Below, piece by piece: positions 11,013 through 24,226 of a DNA stretch of 64,000 nucleotides. This DNA comes from Pelargonium cotyledonis. Lineage: Eukaryota; Streptophyta; Magnoliopsida; Geraniales; Geraniaceae. Below the pieces are notes generated by a model that saw only the letters and a list, made by a program, of their open reading frames with translations, had not been told where the DNA came from and made no database searches. The stretch's first letter is position 1, and each line of letters starts with the position of its first letter. The DNA is taken from positions 45,430-109,429 of the forward strand of contig JAYMTA010000017.1 of NCBI GenBank assembly GCA_036897625.1, in the 5' to 3' direction. The position numbers and the translations under genes are program-made.

Positions 11013-12832
11013 TGCTTTCATTCCTGTATTCTCGGGTTAAGGGGGATTAAGATTAAAGAATTTATTAAGAGATAGAGAATTCAGTTCTCTTTAATCCATA
11101 AGAAGGATCCGTTCTTATTCATAAGAGATTACTCTACTTAATTTAAAAATCTTTCAAACAAAATTATTAGCTTTTAGTTAGCTTATCAATTCAATTTTAT
11201 ACTATGTATTCTGCACTACCTCCTGCGCATTCTATATTCTAGTTTTTTGTTAAATAAGATTTTCTGGCATTCGTTTCTAGTAGCCTCTGTTTTTCTGTAA
11301 GCGAGCTCTGTTATACTATCAGTACCGATTAACATAGAAACTTAAACACCAACTCCGGTACTAATTAGTGGCCCCCTCTAGAACGAATTCAAGTTTAATT
11401 GTATTTTCGCACGGACTTGCTCGGTCCGCAATTCTCAAATATAAACAAAATAAACTGAGATGTCATATCATTCTATACCTTTATGTTTCCCAGGGTACCT
11501 CTTATTTAATAAGAGATTATCTATCGACGTAAAGCACCTATTAGCTCAGGATTCTTTCTACTCTTCAGCAGACTGTTATTTCACCAAAAATATAGATTTC
11601 TAAACTCCCAATTTCGTTATTTATAAAGAATAGCTACGAGAAAGAAGCTCTTTTATAGGGTACCGTTGCCGGAGGAAACAAAAAGGTTACTCTCGATATT
11701 CTAATTATTAGTTGTCGACATTTCCTCTTTAGATTTCAGTTTTCTAGTTATATAGTACACGATGGGACATTTCGAAGCAGTGCTCCTTGTCTAATGAGGG
11801 GTTCATTCTTTTTAAAAATCACTTGTAAAGAGTCCCGTTTGAGATATGTATATTTGTTACTTACTGCTATTATTCAAGTTTGTACGCCTTTTCGAGAACT
11901 AAGTATGATAGGATCCCCAACTTCCTACAGCGTATAACTAGGCCTTTTTCAGTACTCACTTCGAAAAAGAAAGGGGTCTAATTGTATTCCAGATCAATAT
12001 CCTTCTAGCTAAACAAAGTAATATATACCGCAAAAAGTCTCCTGTTTTTAACAGGGCCTTTCTTGTTATTCTAAAAGGTATCTTTTCCTAATTCTATATC
12101 TTAGGAATGAGTCGGCCGTGACGAAGAAATTAGTTTGGGGCTTTGCCCAGATCCTAGTGAAGAAGGGTTCTTTTTCTTTCTTCTATCTAGTAAAGAGTAA
12201 AGAAAGACTTCGATTTTAGTAAACGATCCAAGTATCCCATATTCTCTATTTATATTCTAGAACCAAGAATTCCCTCAGGAGTCTCTCCTCTAGCTATTCT
12301 GGTATACTGAGTACTAGCTAATACTTGAATATAAAATGGATGTTACACTGCACAGGATTTGCTAACTTAACGGAATTTCCGTAAGAGACGCCTTATTTCA
12401 TTTGTTAACTCCTTCTTTCTAACCGGTAAAGGAAACGAGTCCCGCTTATTCTAATTAAGTTAGTGAAAAAGAAATTATCAGAGATTGCTTTTGACTACAA
12501 AGTAGTATTCATATCCTTCACTCCACCAGCTTCTTGCTGAATATGTTTTGTATGTAAAGGACAGGAAAGCCTGGAACCCGGTTTTAGTTTTCATAAGGAG
12601 TTTGGGGAAGGGTAAAAGATTTTCACTTCAATTCCAACGTAGGAAAAAAGTCTGTAAACTTATCTGGTTAAGTGTGTAAAAGTTTTAAATGGTACATTTC
12701 TCAGAAAGGGATTCCTTTTTCTGCCTTATTTACTTTCTTTTTTCATTTTTCTGTGGACTCTTTTATCCTATATATATACAAATAGATTTAGCTCGTCTTT
12801 CATACTCTAGTTATGATAAATGTAATTATGTT
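11013..12832. other. AT-rich non-coding spacer
   Basis: No open frame of note. A short GC-rich hairpin (CGGAC, 7-nt loop, GTCCG) lies near 11404-11421. Nothing else is recognised. Confidence 0.5.
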
Positions 12833-12896
12833 TAGTATTTAAAGTGGTTAGAGCATTCGTTTAATTGACTAGCGGGCATAGGTTCAAAGCGTCCCA
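12833..12896 (+). pseudogene. tRNA-like remnant
   Basis: AAAGTGGTTAGAGCATTCG (from 12841) resembles a D-arm, and GGCATAGGTTCAAAGC (from 12875) a T-loop, at normal tRNA spacing. The anticodon region (TTTAATTGACTAG) does not pair well, and the 3' half of the T-stem (GCGTC) does not match its 5' half. Amino-acid identity cannot be assigned. Confidence 0.45.
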
Positions 12897-15800
12897 TAGG
12901 AATACTTTTTAGTTAATAGGACCCCTCTTGCTTGTAATGAATGACATAATAATTTTTTAAAGTTAAGATATGCAACCCTATACCAAAATATCTGAACTTA
13001 TTAACAGAAGTGACAGCTTTATACTCTATTTTCTAGAAGGGTTTTTCCACATGATATATTGGTGAGACTCATAAGTAACTCTTAAATGGTCTTTACTATA
13101 CTAAAAACTTCTAAACAAAGTAAAAGGTAAAAGAATTCTAACCTGGATAGGAGCCGAGAACCCCCTGCTCAAACAAACACCTAGGGTTTCCCGGGTTCTA
13201 CAAAGGTTTTTTCTCCTAAGTTAGTAGGGTTTTCCAATAGGCAGGAACTTAACCCAGGGAATCCTCTTAACTTAAAAGAATTCTTCTGATCTATATAACT
13301 ATAACTTGTAAGCAAAGTTTATCCACTCTTACGCACATTAAGATTAAGATAGAGCCCCTCTTTCGAAGTGTTTAATCCAATTTCTCTAAACTTTATGCTT
13401 TTTTTTTGAAGCGCTAACCCCCTAACATAAGTTAAACTCTCAAGGTTCTTGAAGAGACAAGCCATCAATCTCGTATAACTAGGAAAGGGTCCATTCTAGT
13501 GAATACAAGAGGCATATACTTTTCTTTTGATCTAACAGGCTTGGGCATTGCTATCTCTAATTATGTATGGAATCGAACCTAAACAAGGGATCCCTTTTAG
13601 TAGTATCATAGAATAAAGCTTTCGGAGGCAATCCTGCACTCCTTATTTTCATTTCTTGTGCTGGAGCTCAAACTGTAGAGGGGCCTGAACCTGTGCCTTT
13701 TTCTTTCAAATGTGATTTAATTTAGATCAATATAGAGTCGACTAACGGCTACCCTCCACCTGCCTAGGTTTACGTAACTTTTATTAGAATAAAAAGGGTC
13801 TATTAATTAATTATCTATTATAGTTAGAGTTGGTATAAAGACTCCCCCCCACGAAGCTCAGGTACTTTAATCTTAACAGATTTGACTTTGTCTGACCGCG
13901 AAACTTTTACACTAGAAAAAAGGCCTTTGTTAGTATCCTTTTGGAAATAGCTCAGATGGATGTAAAGAGTAGGGAGGGACTTATAAAATACAGAAAGCTT
14001 TTTAATTAATATAAAGTAGGACTTTCCTTCGGTATTCTGGATTTCATGTATATAGTATATAAAAAAAGGTATTAAAATCAGAGTTCATGGGACATTTTCT
14101 CTTACAAAAATATGTGGGTAAAGCAGCCTTTAAAAAGAAGTTGGGAAATTCCTGTACAAGATGTTTTTTCAGGGCACGTACTAGACCCGTTTTCATTACT
14201 AGATGCTGGGACACTTAAACTCCTAGGCGTTAAAAACGAAAAAAAAAATCTCGGAGACCTGTGACATTCTTTATTTTTATACCATCTATACAAGCGTGTA
14301 GCATTACTCTGAAAATCGCCCATAAAATTTATTCCTTTGTTGAAATCAAACAGACCCTCTTAACTTAGCACTTCCTTTTCCATATAATAGCATTTTGTTT
14401 TGTATTGGCAATTGCTTGGTCAGGCTTAACTTAGTTAGCAAGGGGTATAGTCTATACGCTATGAGGGTTTTAGGGATTTAACCTATGAATTTTAAATAAA
14501 GAAGAATACGCAAACTCTTAGGAGCTCTATACAATACAAGGGGCATTCTTAAAATAAAGTTTTTAGCTAGAAATTTTTAATGCCGAGAAGAATCTCAGGG
14601 TACTCTCGGGAGGGAGTAAGAAGTCTATTTTTAGACCAAATCAATCCTTAATCACGTAAGAAAAAATGCATTAAATAATCTTAAATACTATATAATTTAT
14701 AGTAACTACTTTTTAGGCTCGAAGTCCAACAACTAATACAGACCACAGTATACCTATTTACGGGTTTCCGTACTAAAATTCTAGGAGTATTCTTATGCAT
14801 GGGCAGTTGATTAGTAAGATTTTTTTTGTCAATTTAAAGGGGGAATCCGGTTTTGAAATAATTATTCGTTAACCTTACATACTTTCCTCAACCACTCCTT
14901 GTATAACAAAGGGAAAGATTTAGAAAAGCTGGCGGAACTAATGTAATGGAAAGAGCAAAAACATGTTTAAAAGAATAAGCCATTACCCCTCTCTTCTCTG
15001 TGAGCTCTTAATTCTAATATAAGTTCTTTTACGTACCTACTTAGTCTATTATGTATGATTAGTTAATTTTCTTATAAAGGTACAACAAGATCTAATTTTC
15101 ATTATACTCAGATACTCAGAGGAGTAGACAAGAAACTAGCCCAAGAATAAAATAGAAAACAAGAGCTTCTAGCGTGGATCCTAAAAAAAGGGAATCCTTA
15201 CGAATAAGGATCCAAGAGTATGACACCCAGTACTAAGGATATTAGAGAATCTACACCAGACAAAAAGGGAGACTATTAATCAAGGATCAAAGGCAGAGCT
15301 TTTGCATTTAGGGGCCCTAACTAAGTACTTAATAAGGCGGCTGGTATACTACTTGCCCACAGGGTTTCTACCCTTATTCTAGACAACAACTTAAGTGCAC
15401 TCGTATCTAAAACCCACTATTTTCATTCAAAACGAGCAAAAGATGTCTTCTCTTTATACTTACTTACATAGGCATAGGCGACAGATTGGGATTCCCGCTG
15501 ATAAATCTCCTGTAGAATGAATATATAATACAGACTTTGAAATATATGAACCTTAAGAGTCCGAAACCATATAGGCAATTAAGTAATTAAGAGTGAAGGT
15601 TAATGTGGAAGTATCCAAGCAAGTAATTTCAATTAGACAAAAGAGCTTTAATCTTGTTATCCCTTTATTTTTGTGAAATATCACACGGATAAGTAGAACT
15701 TCTTGGAGTCTTTAGGTTAGCGAGCTCCGCCTTTAGCTTGTAAAAAAAATTATATAATAAGAATCCTTACCTTGTCTAGGTTTTAGAAGTGATTGTAGAG

Positions 15801-18778
15801 TATCCGAAAGAAAATTAAGAATTCATAAAAGCTTTTTACTCAGAACTTTCAATTAGAAAGATCCAGGGGAAACCTCTCCCTAAAGAATGTTTGGAAGTCT
15901 ACAGAGCTTTAGTCCAGCCCTATTAGGTAATATAATTAAGAAAGTATCCTCATAGCGCAAACCCCTTGACGCAATATTTTACTTTAAAGCTTCCGTGAGA
16001 AATAGCTCGAAAGCCAAGTTTGTAAGACCTCGCCTAATGGGCTCCTTTTTTCTTCATTACAGTACTCGTTTAGAATAGAACCCTATATATCATCATCTGA
16101 TTAGAATAGCTAGGAATTTTCTAAAGCAAGTCTAGTTTTAGAAAAGGTGGTTAATAAATATAGGAAATCAAACGTAAAAGAGTTAAAGGGTATCAACTGG
16201 TATATAAAAGGAGAGGGTCTGCTTTCTTGTCCCTTACTTCCTGATCTAGTTAATGAAGTACCTAATTAAATTTAAATAAAGTAAAAGACAAAGAGTTAAG
16301 CCTGGCAGAATTGTATATAAGAAGAAACTCTCAGAATCAAAGGTAACCTGCAAGAACTTAGGCAAGAATAAAAATAATGCAAAGAATATCTATTAATTAG
16401 AAGTACATGCTAGAAAAGGTATTTCGATTTCTGATAGAATTCCAAGTAAGAGGGTCAAATTGAAGTTTTAAACTGAAAACAACTGAGACTAAGAAGATAA
16501 GGTGTAAGATTACAAAGGGCGGAGCTGGTAATTCAGGCACTAAATGTACAAAGGTGAGGAATAGGTATTTCTATGCTTTCGTAAAAGACTTATAACTGGG
16601 TACAATACCAAACAAAGACACAAACGGCTTAGGGATTTTTAGTTTAAAGAATTGAAATATAAGAAATCTAATGTTTTATGAGTCAGATGTACCTTATTTG
16701 GTAGGCTGATTCGTGTTTTAACACAAGGAAATGGCTTTATACAATTAGATACAATTAGTTTTATTGTTCAAAATTGATAGTGAAAGAAGTAGTACCCTGG
16801 AAATAGAAATCTGGGGTATATTTAATGGGAAATCTTTCCTTTTCAGGGTCAGGGGAGATTTACTAAAAAAAGGGCTTGGCAAGGGAATGTACTATATACT
16901 ATCCTGTTAGTTTTTTCTTGAGAGTTTTTAATTAAGGAGTTTGCTTATTTACAAGTTTCTAATTACAGATAATAGAGAATTTATAGGTAAAGTCTTATAA
17001 ATAAGTTAATTTATCTAGCAGGGTTCCCTTTTTCGTTAGTATTCTTTAATATTTTAGAAGGCTTTTGAGTATTTTGGGTAGAGTCTGGAGTTCTTCCTTG
17101 AACACAAGTAATAAATAAAGTTTCCAGCTTTCGTATTTAAGTTATAAGCGCCGAGACGAGAAGTCAAGCCTAAAGAAAGAAGGATTCCGGGTAATACTAA
17201 ATTGATTTCACTTCGTTTTGAGTGAGATGGGAATAGAGACTCCTTTTCAAGCTAATATGAATTTTTTGTTTTAGTTAGTATATATGTATGTACTTTTTCT
17301 CTTACCCGTATTAGCCTTAGCGCTTTCTTGTTAAACAACTTCCTTCGTAGTATACTGTATACTGGGAATTAACCAAGGAGAGCTCTTCCAAGTATCTAAC
17401 TAATGGGATTTCCTACTATAATATAAAAGGAATAAAAGTATAAACACATGTTATATCTCACGAAAACTGAATACTCTATTATTGTAAGAGTAACTGGTAA
17501 TAACGACTAAACGAACTAACATATTGTACTTAGTGTAAGTCTGTGCCCCTACAAACTCTGTAAAATTCTAGTTAAACTGCTGCTTCCCTCAAGAAGGCTT
17601 GTAAAATAGAATTGTATTTAGTGAGCAAGAAAATTAGATCAAAAAAGCTCTTTTGTAAGGTACCATATCTTATAAAACAAACTAAGTCACACTGAGGAGT
17701 AAAACCCTTTGGATATTCCTTATAAAATAAACAAGAAATTCAAAACTCATAGAAAGTACTACTACACTCTTCGGAAAGCTCCAGATGTAAGTCTATACTT
17801 AACCAGAGCGTATCGTTTATTCAATAAAAGAATGAAATTATAATAAGTGGAGTTTGTCAAACACATTAAAAATTAAAATACAAAATACGACCCAGCACAA
17901 GCTAGGAGCGATTCCTGTTGCTTAACAAAGTAGATTTCTATACTATAAAACTTTGAACTAAACTAGAGTAGAATGGGTAAACAACTAAAGAGTTTTCTTC
18001 ATAAACAGATAATAGAGACAAAGGATACTTTGACTTTACTAAGTGAAAAAGGTACTTAATACCCCCCTTCTACAGGAACTTATTGAATCTAAAGAAGCCC
18101 TCATTTCGGGGAACTCCCTATTACTCTACTCCTTTGTTTATCTATACCTTGTTCAATTCATTTCCTTTTGAAATCGCGAAAAGAGCTCGTTAAATCCATT
18201 ACACTATTTGGTCTTAATCGATTCGATAAGTTAATTACTCAATCTATAAAATGATGAAAGCTGAGTACAAAAAGATATGGAGTCCTTGAAATATGAGTAT
18301 CTACATAGGATAATGTCTAGGATTATCTAACCGGGCTGTATAAAGGGCTATTCACACAGATATTTTTGCTTACAAAGTTCAACTGGTAAATTGGTGTACA
18401 AGACCGATCAAATTAAATGGAAAGGGGCTCCACTCGCGGTTTACCAGTATCGAATACAACATTTTCTTTACAATCTTATTAGTATAAGAGCTTCATTTAT
18501 TGGGTTACTACCTACTCATCGGAAATAGATAACTGTATTCCCTCTGTTGTATACTGCCTTCTATTCGAATTTATTCACTATGGAATGTAAACACCCCATA
18601 GTTTGGGACTATAACCTAAGCCCGGTTAGTATCTATATACTGGTTGTAAGCTTAACTTATATCACTATTTCAGTATTATGTCAAAGGATACCTAATTTAT
18701 GATATACTGCACCCTTAATAGCTAGAGGCTACTAAAAAATATTATGAGAAGTCAAAAATCGTCATTTGTTAATACACG
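12897..18778. other. AT-rich non-coding spacer
   Basis: About 5.9 kb with no open frame above about 75 codons and no recognised gene. A solitary T-loop-like match occurs on the minus strand near 13562-13577 (TAGGTTCGATTCCATA) without a D-arm. GAGCTC and GGATCC cores recur, for example near 15000, 15178 and 15207. Confidence 0.55.
15194..15211. other. Short hairpin with CGAA loop
   Basis: ATCCTTA and TAAGGAT form a perfect 7-bp stem around a CGAA tetraloop. It lies between two GGATCC cores at 15178 and 15208. No gene adjoins it, so it is recorded only as local structure. Confidence 0.4.
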
Positions 18779-18834
18779 ATAGAACTTGAACCTATGTTTT
18801 CAAATCATGAGTAAGGAGTTCTATATATTTCCTA
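18779..18834 (-). pseudogene. tRNA 3'-half-like hairpin
   Basis: On the minus strand ATAGG, TTCAAGT and TCTAT form a well-paired T-arm (G-T closing pair), preceded by GATTTGAAAACA, which resembles an anticodon loop with GAA. The outer ends ATAGAACT and AGTTCTAT are complementary and could close a roughly 56-nt fold. No D-arm is visible. It could be a partial tRNA or an unrelated hairpin. Confidence 0.3.
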
Positions 18835-21724
18835 TCTTCCCCCCCTTTTCCTTCAATTAAGAAAAGAACTAGACGATACAGATGTATTTGATTAAAAAAT
18901 AAACGAAAATTTTATTGATAGGGTTTGATAAAAGAACTCGTAGGGACCTCTATTTTTTTCATACAGAATTTTAATATTGGGATCTCCCTTTTCTTATACA
19001 ATGTAATAAAAGTTCGGTGAAGATAGGGGAATAAGGCTCGACCTAACCGAGCTTTAGAGTGCTACTTTTAATTAAGGTATGTTGGGCAACTCTGTTCCTG
19101 GAAGTGCGCGATTAAGCGTTCTTGGAAACTTCAGTAGTCTTAATTAAAAGAAATTCTAAAGAGTTTCCCTTAGTACTTCCTCCATTTATTTTGTACAGCT
19201 TTTAGACTTAAATGTCCGTTTCTTAATATGCTGCTTTTTGTGGATTATATACAACGGGCTTAGAACTAGTCCTAAGAAGCCGAATTTTTCCTAACTATTT
19301 CAAGTTGGGACGGTGTAAATTAGCTAGGCTACCTGTTTTGATTCCTGGGTTTTTAGAATTAGGCTTTTGGTCTTGTATATAATAGAGTCTTATTCTTTCT
19401 AGAACTGAGCTATAAATTGCCCTTTCGACGCACGAAAAAGGAAAGGAAGAGAGAGAGAACCCGTGAGTGTTTTTGTTGAGCTCTCCGGGGAATAGGACTC
19501 TGGGTATATACGAGAGTTACTTTTGAAATATTGTTTGCTTTTATAAGGTTTGTGCGGGGCTGCGATTCAAATTCATACAGGGGTTCCTTTTTAACACTTT
19601 ACTAAAGATACACTAAATTTGGTATAGCATAAATTACTTTTGGATAGAGTATCAGAGTGTATTATATTGAACTCTTGAGTTAATATTCGAGCTGAATTTG
19701 CTCTAAGATCCAGCCCCTCAAGTAAATTCACTTGCAAGCTTCTTCTATTAGTATTCTACTCTTTCACGAGGAGCTCATTCAGAGGTGTACTGGCTTTATC
19801 TTGCCAAAAACGGTATCTTCCTTACTACTAACAGAATTGTCCGTATTTTTGAAGGGGCTTATCCTATTTCACCTCTGGTCTTGGAAAACCCCTAGTATAA
19901 ATTAAAAGCAGGGGGCTAAAAATAGATTTATATTAAAATTTGTAAGCCTCGTATTTTATTGAGAAGCTTATTTAATTTTAATGTAGAAGAACTCAGATTG
20001 ATATATGTATTTTGCATAAATAGCAGCTTGTACTTTTTAGCTCAACCCACTCTTAATACTAATTTAGGTATACACAACCTAAAACAATTGCTTACTTTAT
20101 ACTACTTCAGGTATAAAAAAGGATATCTGATCTATCTCCGAATCCTTTTATCTTTGAAATATATAATAACAAAGAAAATCTTGGATTGAAACCAAAAGAC
20201 AAAAGCCCTTTTCGCGGTAAAGACTTGCTTGGATTTTGCTACTTTTATGGAATTTCTTTGCCTAAGTAGCTTCCTTTCCGGATAATTCTTGAGATAATGT
20301 ATAATAAATACCCTAAATCCCTTCCTTAATTTACTTTCTTAGTTTTCAGAACTTAATTAAAAGAGAGACCCTTTTTCGCTATTTGACAGGATCCCGTTTA
20401 CAACAAACTTTCTTAACTTGTATCTATTTTTTTTTTCTAAAAAGGGCACGCCTATATTAATAAAATTTTAAAAACTACTTGCTTTAAACTACAAGTTTCT
20501 AAATAGAATTTGTTTGAATTAAGCAGTTTAGAATAGGAAAACCCCTAGACTAGGATGATAACTAAGAGCTTCTCGAGGTGTATATCACTAAGATCCTATA
20601 ATGAAGCAAAAGAAAAGAACTAAAAAAAGCTAAATTCAACATGAACTGGAACAGTCAAAGATTCTGGTTACCCTTATTTCTGACTCTATCTTTGGAATAA
20701 AAAAGGGGTTACTTTTACTTAGCTCAAATCATTAGATTAGGAATGAAGTAATGAATATCAGCGAAACTTAGCAATTCTGAAAAAGTATATAATGTCCACT
20801 CTAGTTTTGCTATTTATTCGCTTATAGTTTAATATGTGTTCCTTGCAAAACCGCTAACCATCCCAGTATATTTTGAGTCTATTAGCTGTAATAGGAGCTT
20901 CTTCATTGTAAAAAAGTCACAATGTATTCAAGATTTACTCTTATTTAATTTAGTTAGATAAGTTTTATCAACCTAGGGAATTTCTAGTTCTCAGGGGATC
21001 TTAGTACTAACGTAAAACTATCAAGGTACACTTTTATTGAACTGTTCTTAGATGTAATACTGAATTTAACTGACGTTAACACAATAATATTTAGGGAATC
21101 CAAAATTGAATAGTATTTTAACTCTCAATATCTATAAAATTTGATCCATGTTTTATTTAGTTTTATCTAGAACCCCCCCTTTTAAAGGTAAAGTAGTAAG
21201 TTCTAACAGAAGCAATGCCCCTTAATACCTTCCGCGGCTTACCCTTTTGATTAAGCAAATTAAGGCGTACAAATTGAAGGTTACAAAGTCTACTATAATT
21301 GTTGGGTAACAAATACTGTAAAAGCTAGGAACAAACAAGAGCTGCTTAATAGAGAACAAGACAAAAAGGAAGCTATCCTCGCTGTGTCTGTACATTTTTT
21401 ATTTCGGCGGTAGTAACAGGAGTTGCAAATTAATTAAGGGTCTTTTCTTTCTGGGATGGGCTCGGGAAGACGGTAGGAAAACAAAAAGCAAAAGGAAGGT
21501 TTTTATTAAACTGAGGTTAACTTGAGTTAAGTCCTTTTATACCTACTTGCGCTCATGAGTAGCTAGGGATCGACCAACCCTGGGAGTATACTTAATTTAT
21601 GAGCTCACTTGGTTTCTCTTTACTGAAACTGGCGGATTAAAACCTTGTCTATAGCATGTGTGCTATAAAGAATTCTATACTATAAACCTAATTCTAACGA
21701 AAGAAGCTAACGAGTTTACCTTTT
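18835..21724. other. AT-rich non-coding spacer
   Basis: Contains one 76-codon frame at 19959-20189, leucine- and tyrosine-rich and unlike known families, plus a few palindromic cores. No gene or RNA is recognised. Confidence 0.5.
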
Positions 21725-21849
21725 ATGTATGGTAGGACCCTGCTACTCATTTATATAGTAAGAAATCGCATTATAAATATAAGAAACTCCTTTGTTGAAG
21801 GGAGTAATTTCTCATCCCATCTTTGTGATCAAGAAGAGTCAAGATCTCC

Positions 21850-21910
21850 AACTCGACTCGAACCCATGCATGCTGGTTCCACTAACCGGTGCTTTACCAT
21901 TCAATGAAAC
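21850..21910 (-). pseudogene. tRNA-like remnant, island copy 1
   Basis: On the minus strand the order is TTGAATGGTAAAGCAC (D-arm-like), CCGGT TAGTGGA ACCAG (anticodon arm, 4 of 5 pairs, reading GTG if taken literally) and CATGGGTTCGAGTC (T-loop). A33 replaces the near-universal T33 and the acceptor is not closed, so it is likely decayed. D-arm spacing recalls trnQ. A near copy including 5' flank lies at 28263-28325, about 27 of 33 bases identical over the D and anticodon arms. Confidence 0.5.
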
Positions 21911-22788
21911 TAAGAAACACAAGCTACCAAGCAAGTCTTACTGACTCATCCATTCTGTGTCCCTTTAGATTTAGAGAGTACTAATCCCGTGACTTTCATT
22001 ATCAGGAATTGAAACACTTGAAACAAAGGAACACAAAAGCAACTCCGACCTTGTCGCCTTAATAGCAGCTTCTTAAACTTAAAACTGAAATCTTGTCCTG
22101 TAAAACCAATTTAATTCAAAGCCTTGTACTTGTCTACTCAAACTAAGAAAACTCACTAACTTGGATGTAACTGCTCAGAATGATTCCTGCTTTTAGGGAA
22201 AGAAAGACTCTGACTTTGGCGCCTTACTTTCTTACTTTCCTAAGGAGCTGCTAAAGACAGAACTCAACTCGAAAGAAGACAGAAGAAAGAGCTACACTGA
22301 CTCTTAAGAGTTAGCTACAAGACTACAAGCAAGAAAAAGAAGGAGGGTTTATCTTGTTTGAAGGAACTGAAGAGAATAAGCAAGACTGATTTGACATACA
22401 CATATAGTAAAAGGAAAGATTAAGGTCTTAACTCCTTCTTTCTTAGAGTAGTTACAGATTAGTTAAGGCAAGTGTAAGCTTGGTACAGAGTCTATCTAGA
22501 GGTATCATACAGAGTACAGGTATAGCTAAGAAGAGTAATGCGACTAACACTAAGACTCCTAATACAATTAAGACGGCTAAGCTACAAGAGGACTCCCTAT
22601 AAGAAGATAACTACAGAGCTACTACAAAGACTCAGTTCCAGAAGAGTAGGAGACATATATATGTCAAATGAATAAAACACAAATTCCCTTCCAGAAAGAA
22701 TTGAGAAATTGGCAACTTTCTAATTTCCCGGTATTTTTGCCCTCAATCACATTTTAAGAGGAGAGCCCAACTCGAAAAGAGACAAAAA

Positions 22789-23075
22789 CTAAGACTTTAT
22801 CATATATACTGGACTACTTTTGACTTTTTTTGAAATGTCTTCTCTTCCTAAAAAGTCTTTTATTGATTTGTCATATATAGTGGACTCAATTTTAAGATTT
22901 TACAAGCAAGCTCCTTAGGTAAAAAGGTGTTTAAGACTTTGACAGCTATATCAGACTCCTTTTTCTCAAAATTGAAACAAGCTTCCTTAAGAAATGGGGC
23001 TGCTTTACTTTTCCGTATATAGTAAGCATACTTTTTGTGAAAGAAAAAGGACCCCTATGAAGTTAGGTCACTCTT
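22789..23075. repeat. Degenerate tandem array, ~71-bp period
   Basis: A TATATA-centred motif recurs at 22800 (TCATATATACTGGACT), 22871 (TCATATATAGTGGACT), about 22942 (AGCTATATCAGACT) and about 23013 (CGTATATAGTAAGCA), each 71 nt apart. Units 2 and 3 also share AAGCTYCCTTA-type segments at matching offsets. The first two are clear; the last two are weak. The function is unknown. Confidence 0.4.
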
Positions 23076-23872
23076 CTAGCTAAAGCTAGCCTACGGTTCC
23101 AATTACTCTTTCTTTCTTTCCCTAATCAAGAAAACAGCTACACTTTTGAGGCTAACGGCTTTCTAGCGAAACCTCTCTTTTTTCTTCAGGACTACGTTCC
23201 TAAGAAGTCAGTTACAAAAAAGACTAGTGAAAAGGGTCAAAGGAGAAGGGCTCAGGATTTCAGGAACAGTATCCTATAGGCACCTGTCTTTCTTCTGACT
23301 CCTGCAGTGTAGCTAACTTCCTTGTTGCTTGTAGTCTTGTAGCTCTGCTGCTTCTGTAGCTCCTTAACTCTTTCTTAGCTCTCTTTGTTTTCTGTCTTTA
23401 TTATTTAATTGACAGCTAACCATATGGCAGAGGCTCAGGCATTCCTTAGGTATGTACCACCCCTAGGCACATAAGAACTTACTTACTAAGAGCAACTCTA
23501 GCTACAACAACCGATCAACTTAAGCAGGATACCCTTGAACCTTTAACAAGCCTGTAAGTACGATCTGACTCTCCCAGGGCTTTCATCTCGTCCAGACCCT
23601 CTAAATGCTAATAGGATAGTAACCAAGCACAAGAATACAGAGCCATCCCTAACCTAATAAGGAGCATCCTTTAAAGGGTTGTCTTATTTAGAGGCATACT
23701 AGTAAAACACATTCCTTGGGATTTTAAGTACAATAGATATAGGTAACAGAAGCCCTTTAGTAGCTCTCTTATCTGGTTCCTTTTCCTTAGTCTTTAAGGA
23801 CTATAAATAACCTCTTCTCTTCGTTCAGCCAGGATAAACCTTGCCTCATAATATGCCTTTACCTTTACCACA

Positions 23873-24097
23873 TTGACTGGCTCTTGGTTGATAGCTTTGT
23901 TGTTCTTGCTCTCTCTGTTTGTTGTATTCTTTTGCTTGTTGACCCCAACTCATGCCTTTGAATTTGAGTTCTTCTGGATTTGGTTTAGTGTTATTGGGAT
24001 TGGGTTCTTGCTCTGGGTTTGTTTGTTTCTGACACTCTCCTACGACCTTAATTCACTAACCAATCGGAACAAGAAAAAGTATGGAAAGCTTGCTTGA
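23873..24097 (+). CDS. Hypothetical small membrane protein ORF
   Basis: This 74-codon frame can only begin at TTG; no in-frame ATG occurs, and the upstream stop is at 23849. The peptide has two strong hydrophobic segments (SWLIALLFLLSLFVVFFCLL and FFWIWFSVIGIGFLLWVCLF) and a basic tail (NRNKKKYGKLA), a shape seen in chimeric mitochondrial ORFs. Its first ~30 bases are repeated at 26580-26608, where the same frame has a stop. The lack of ATG and the repeat context weigh against it being a gene, although start codons created by RNA editing are known in plant mitochondria. I do not recognise it. Confidence 0.2.
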   Translation: MTGSWLIALLFLLSLFVVFFCLLTPTHAFEFEFFWIWFSVIGIGFLLWVCLFLTLSYDLNSLTNRNKKKYGKLA

Positions 24098-24163
24098 ATG
24101 AAATGAGATTCTCTTTTCAATTCTTTATCCATTATTTATCTATTCCAAGAACAAGAACTCTCT

Positions 24164-24226
24164 GGAATTGATAAGGGTTACAAGAACTCAAAGGAATGAA
24201 GAAGGGTAAGGAATTGATACAGGTTA
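24164..24226 (+). repeat. Short direct repeat pair
   Basis: GGAATTGATAAGGGTTA (24164-24180) recurs as GGAATTGATACAGGTTA (24210-24226), with two mismatches and a 46-nt offset, in a purine-rich tract of the island. Confidence 0.5.
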
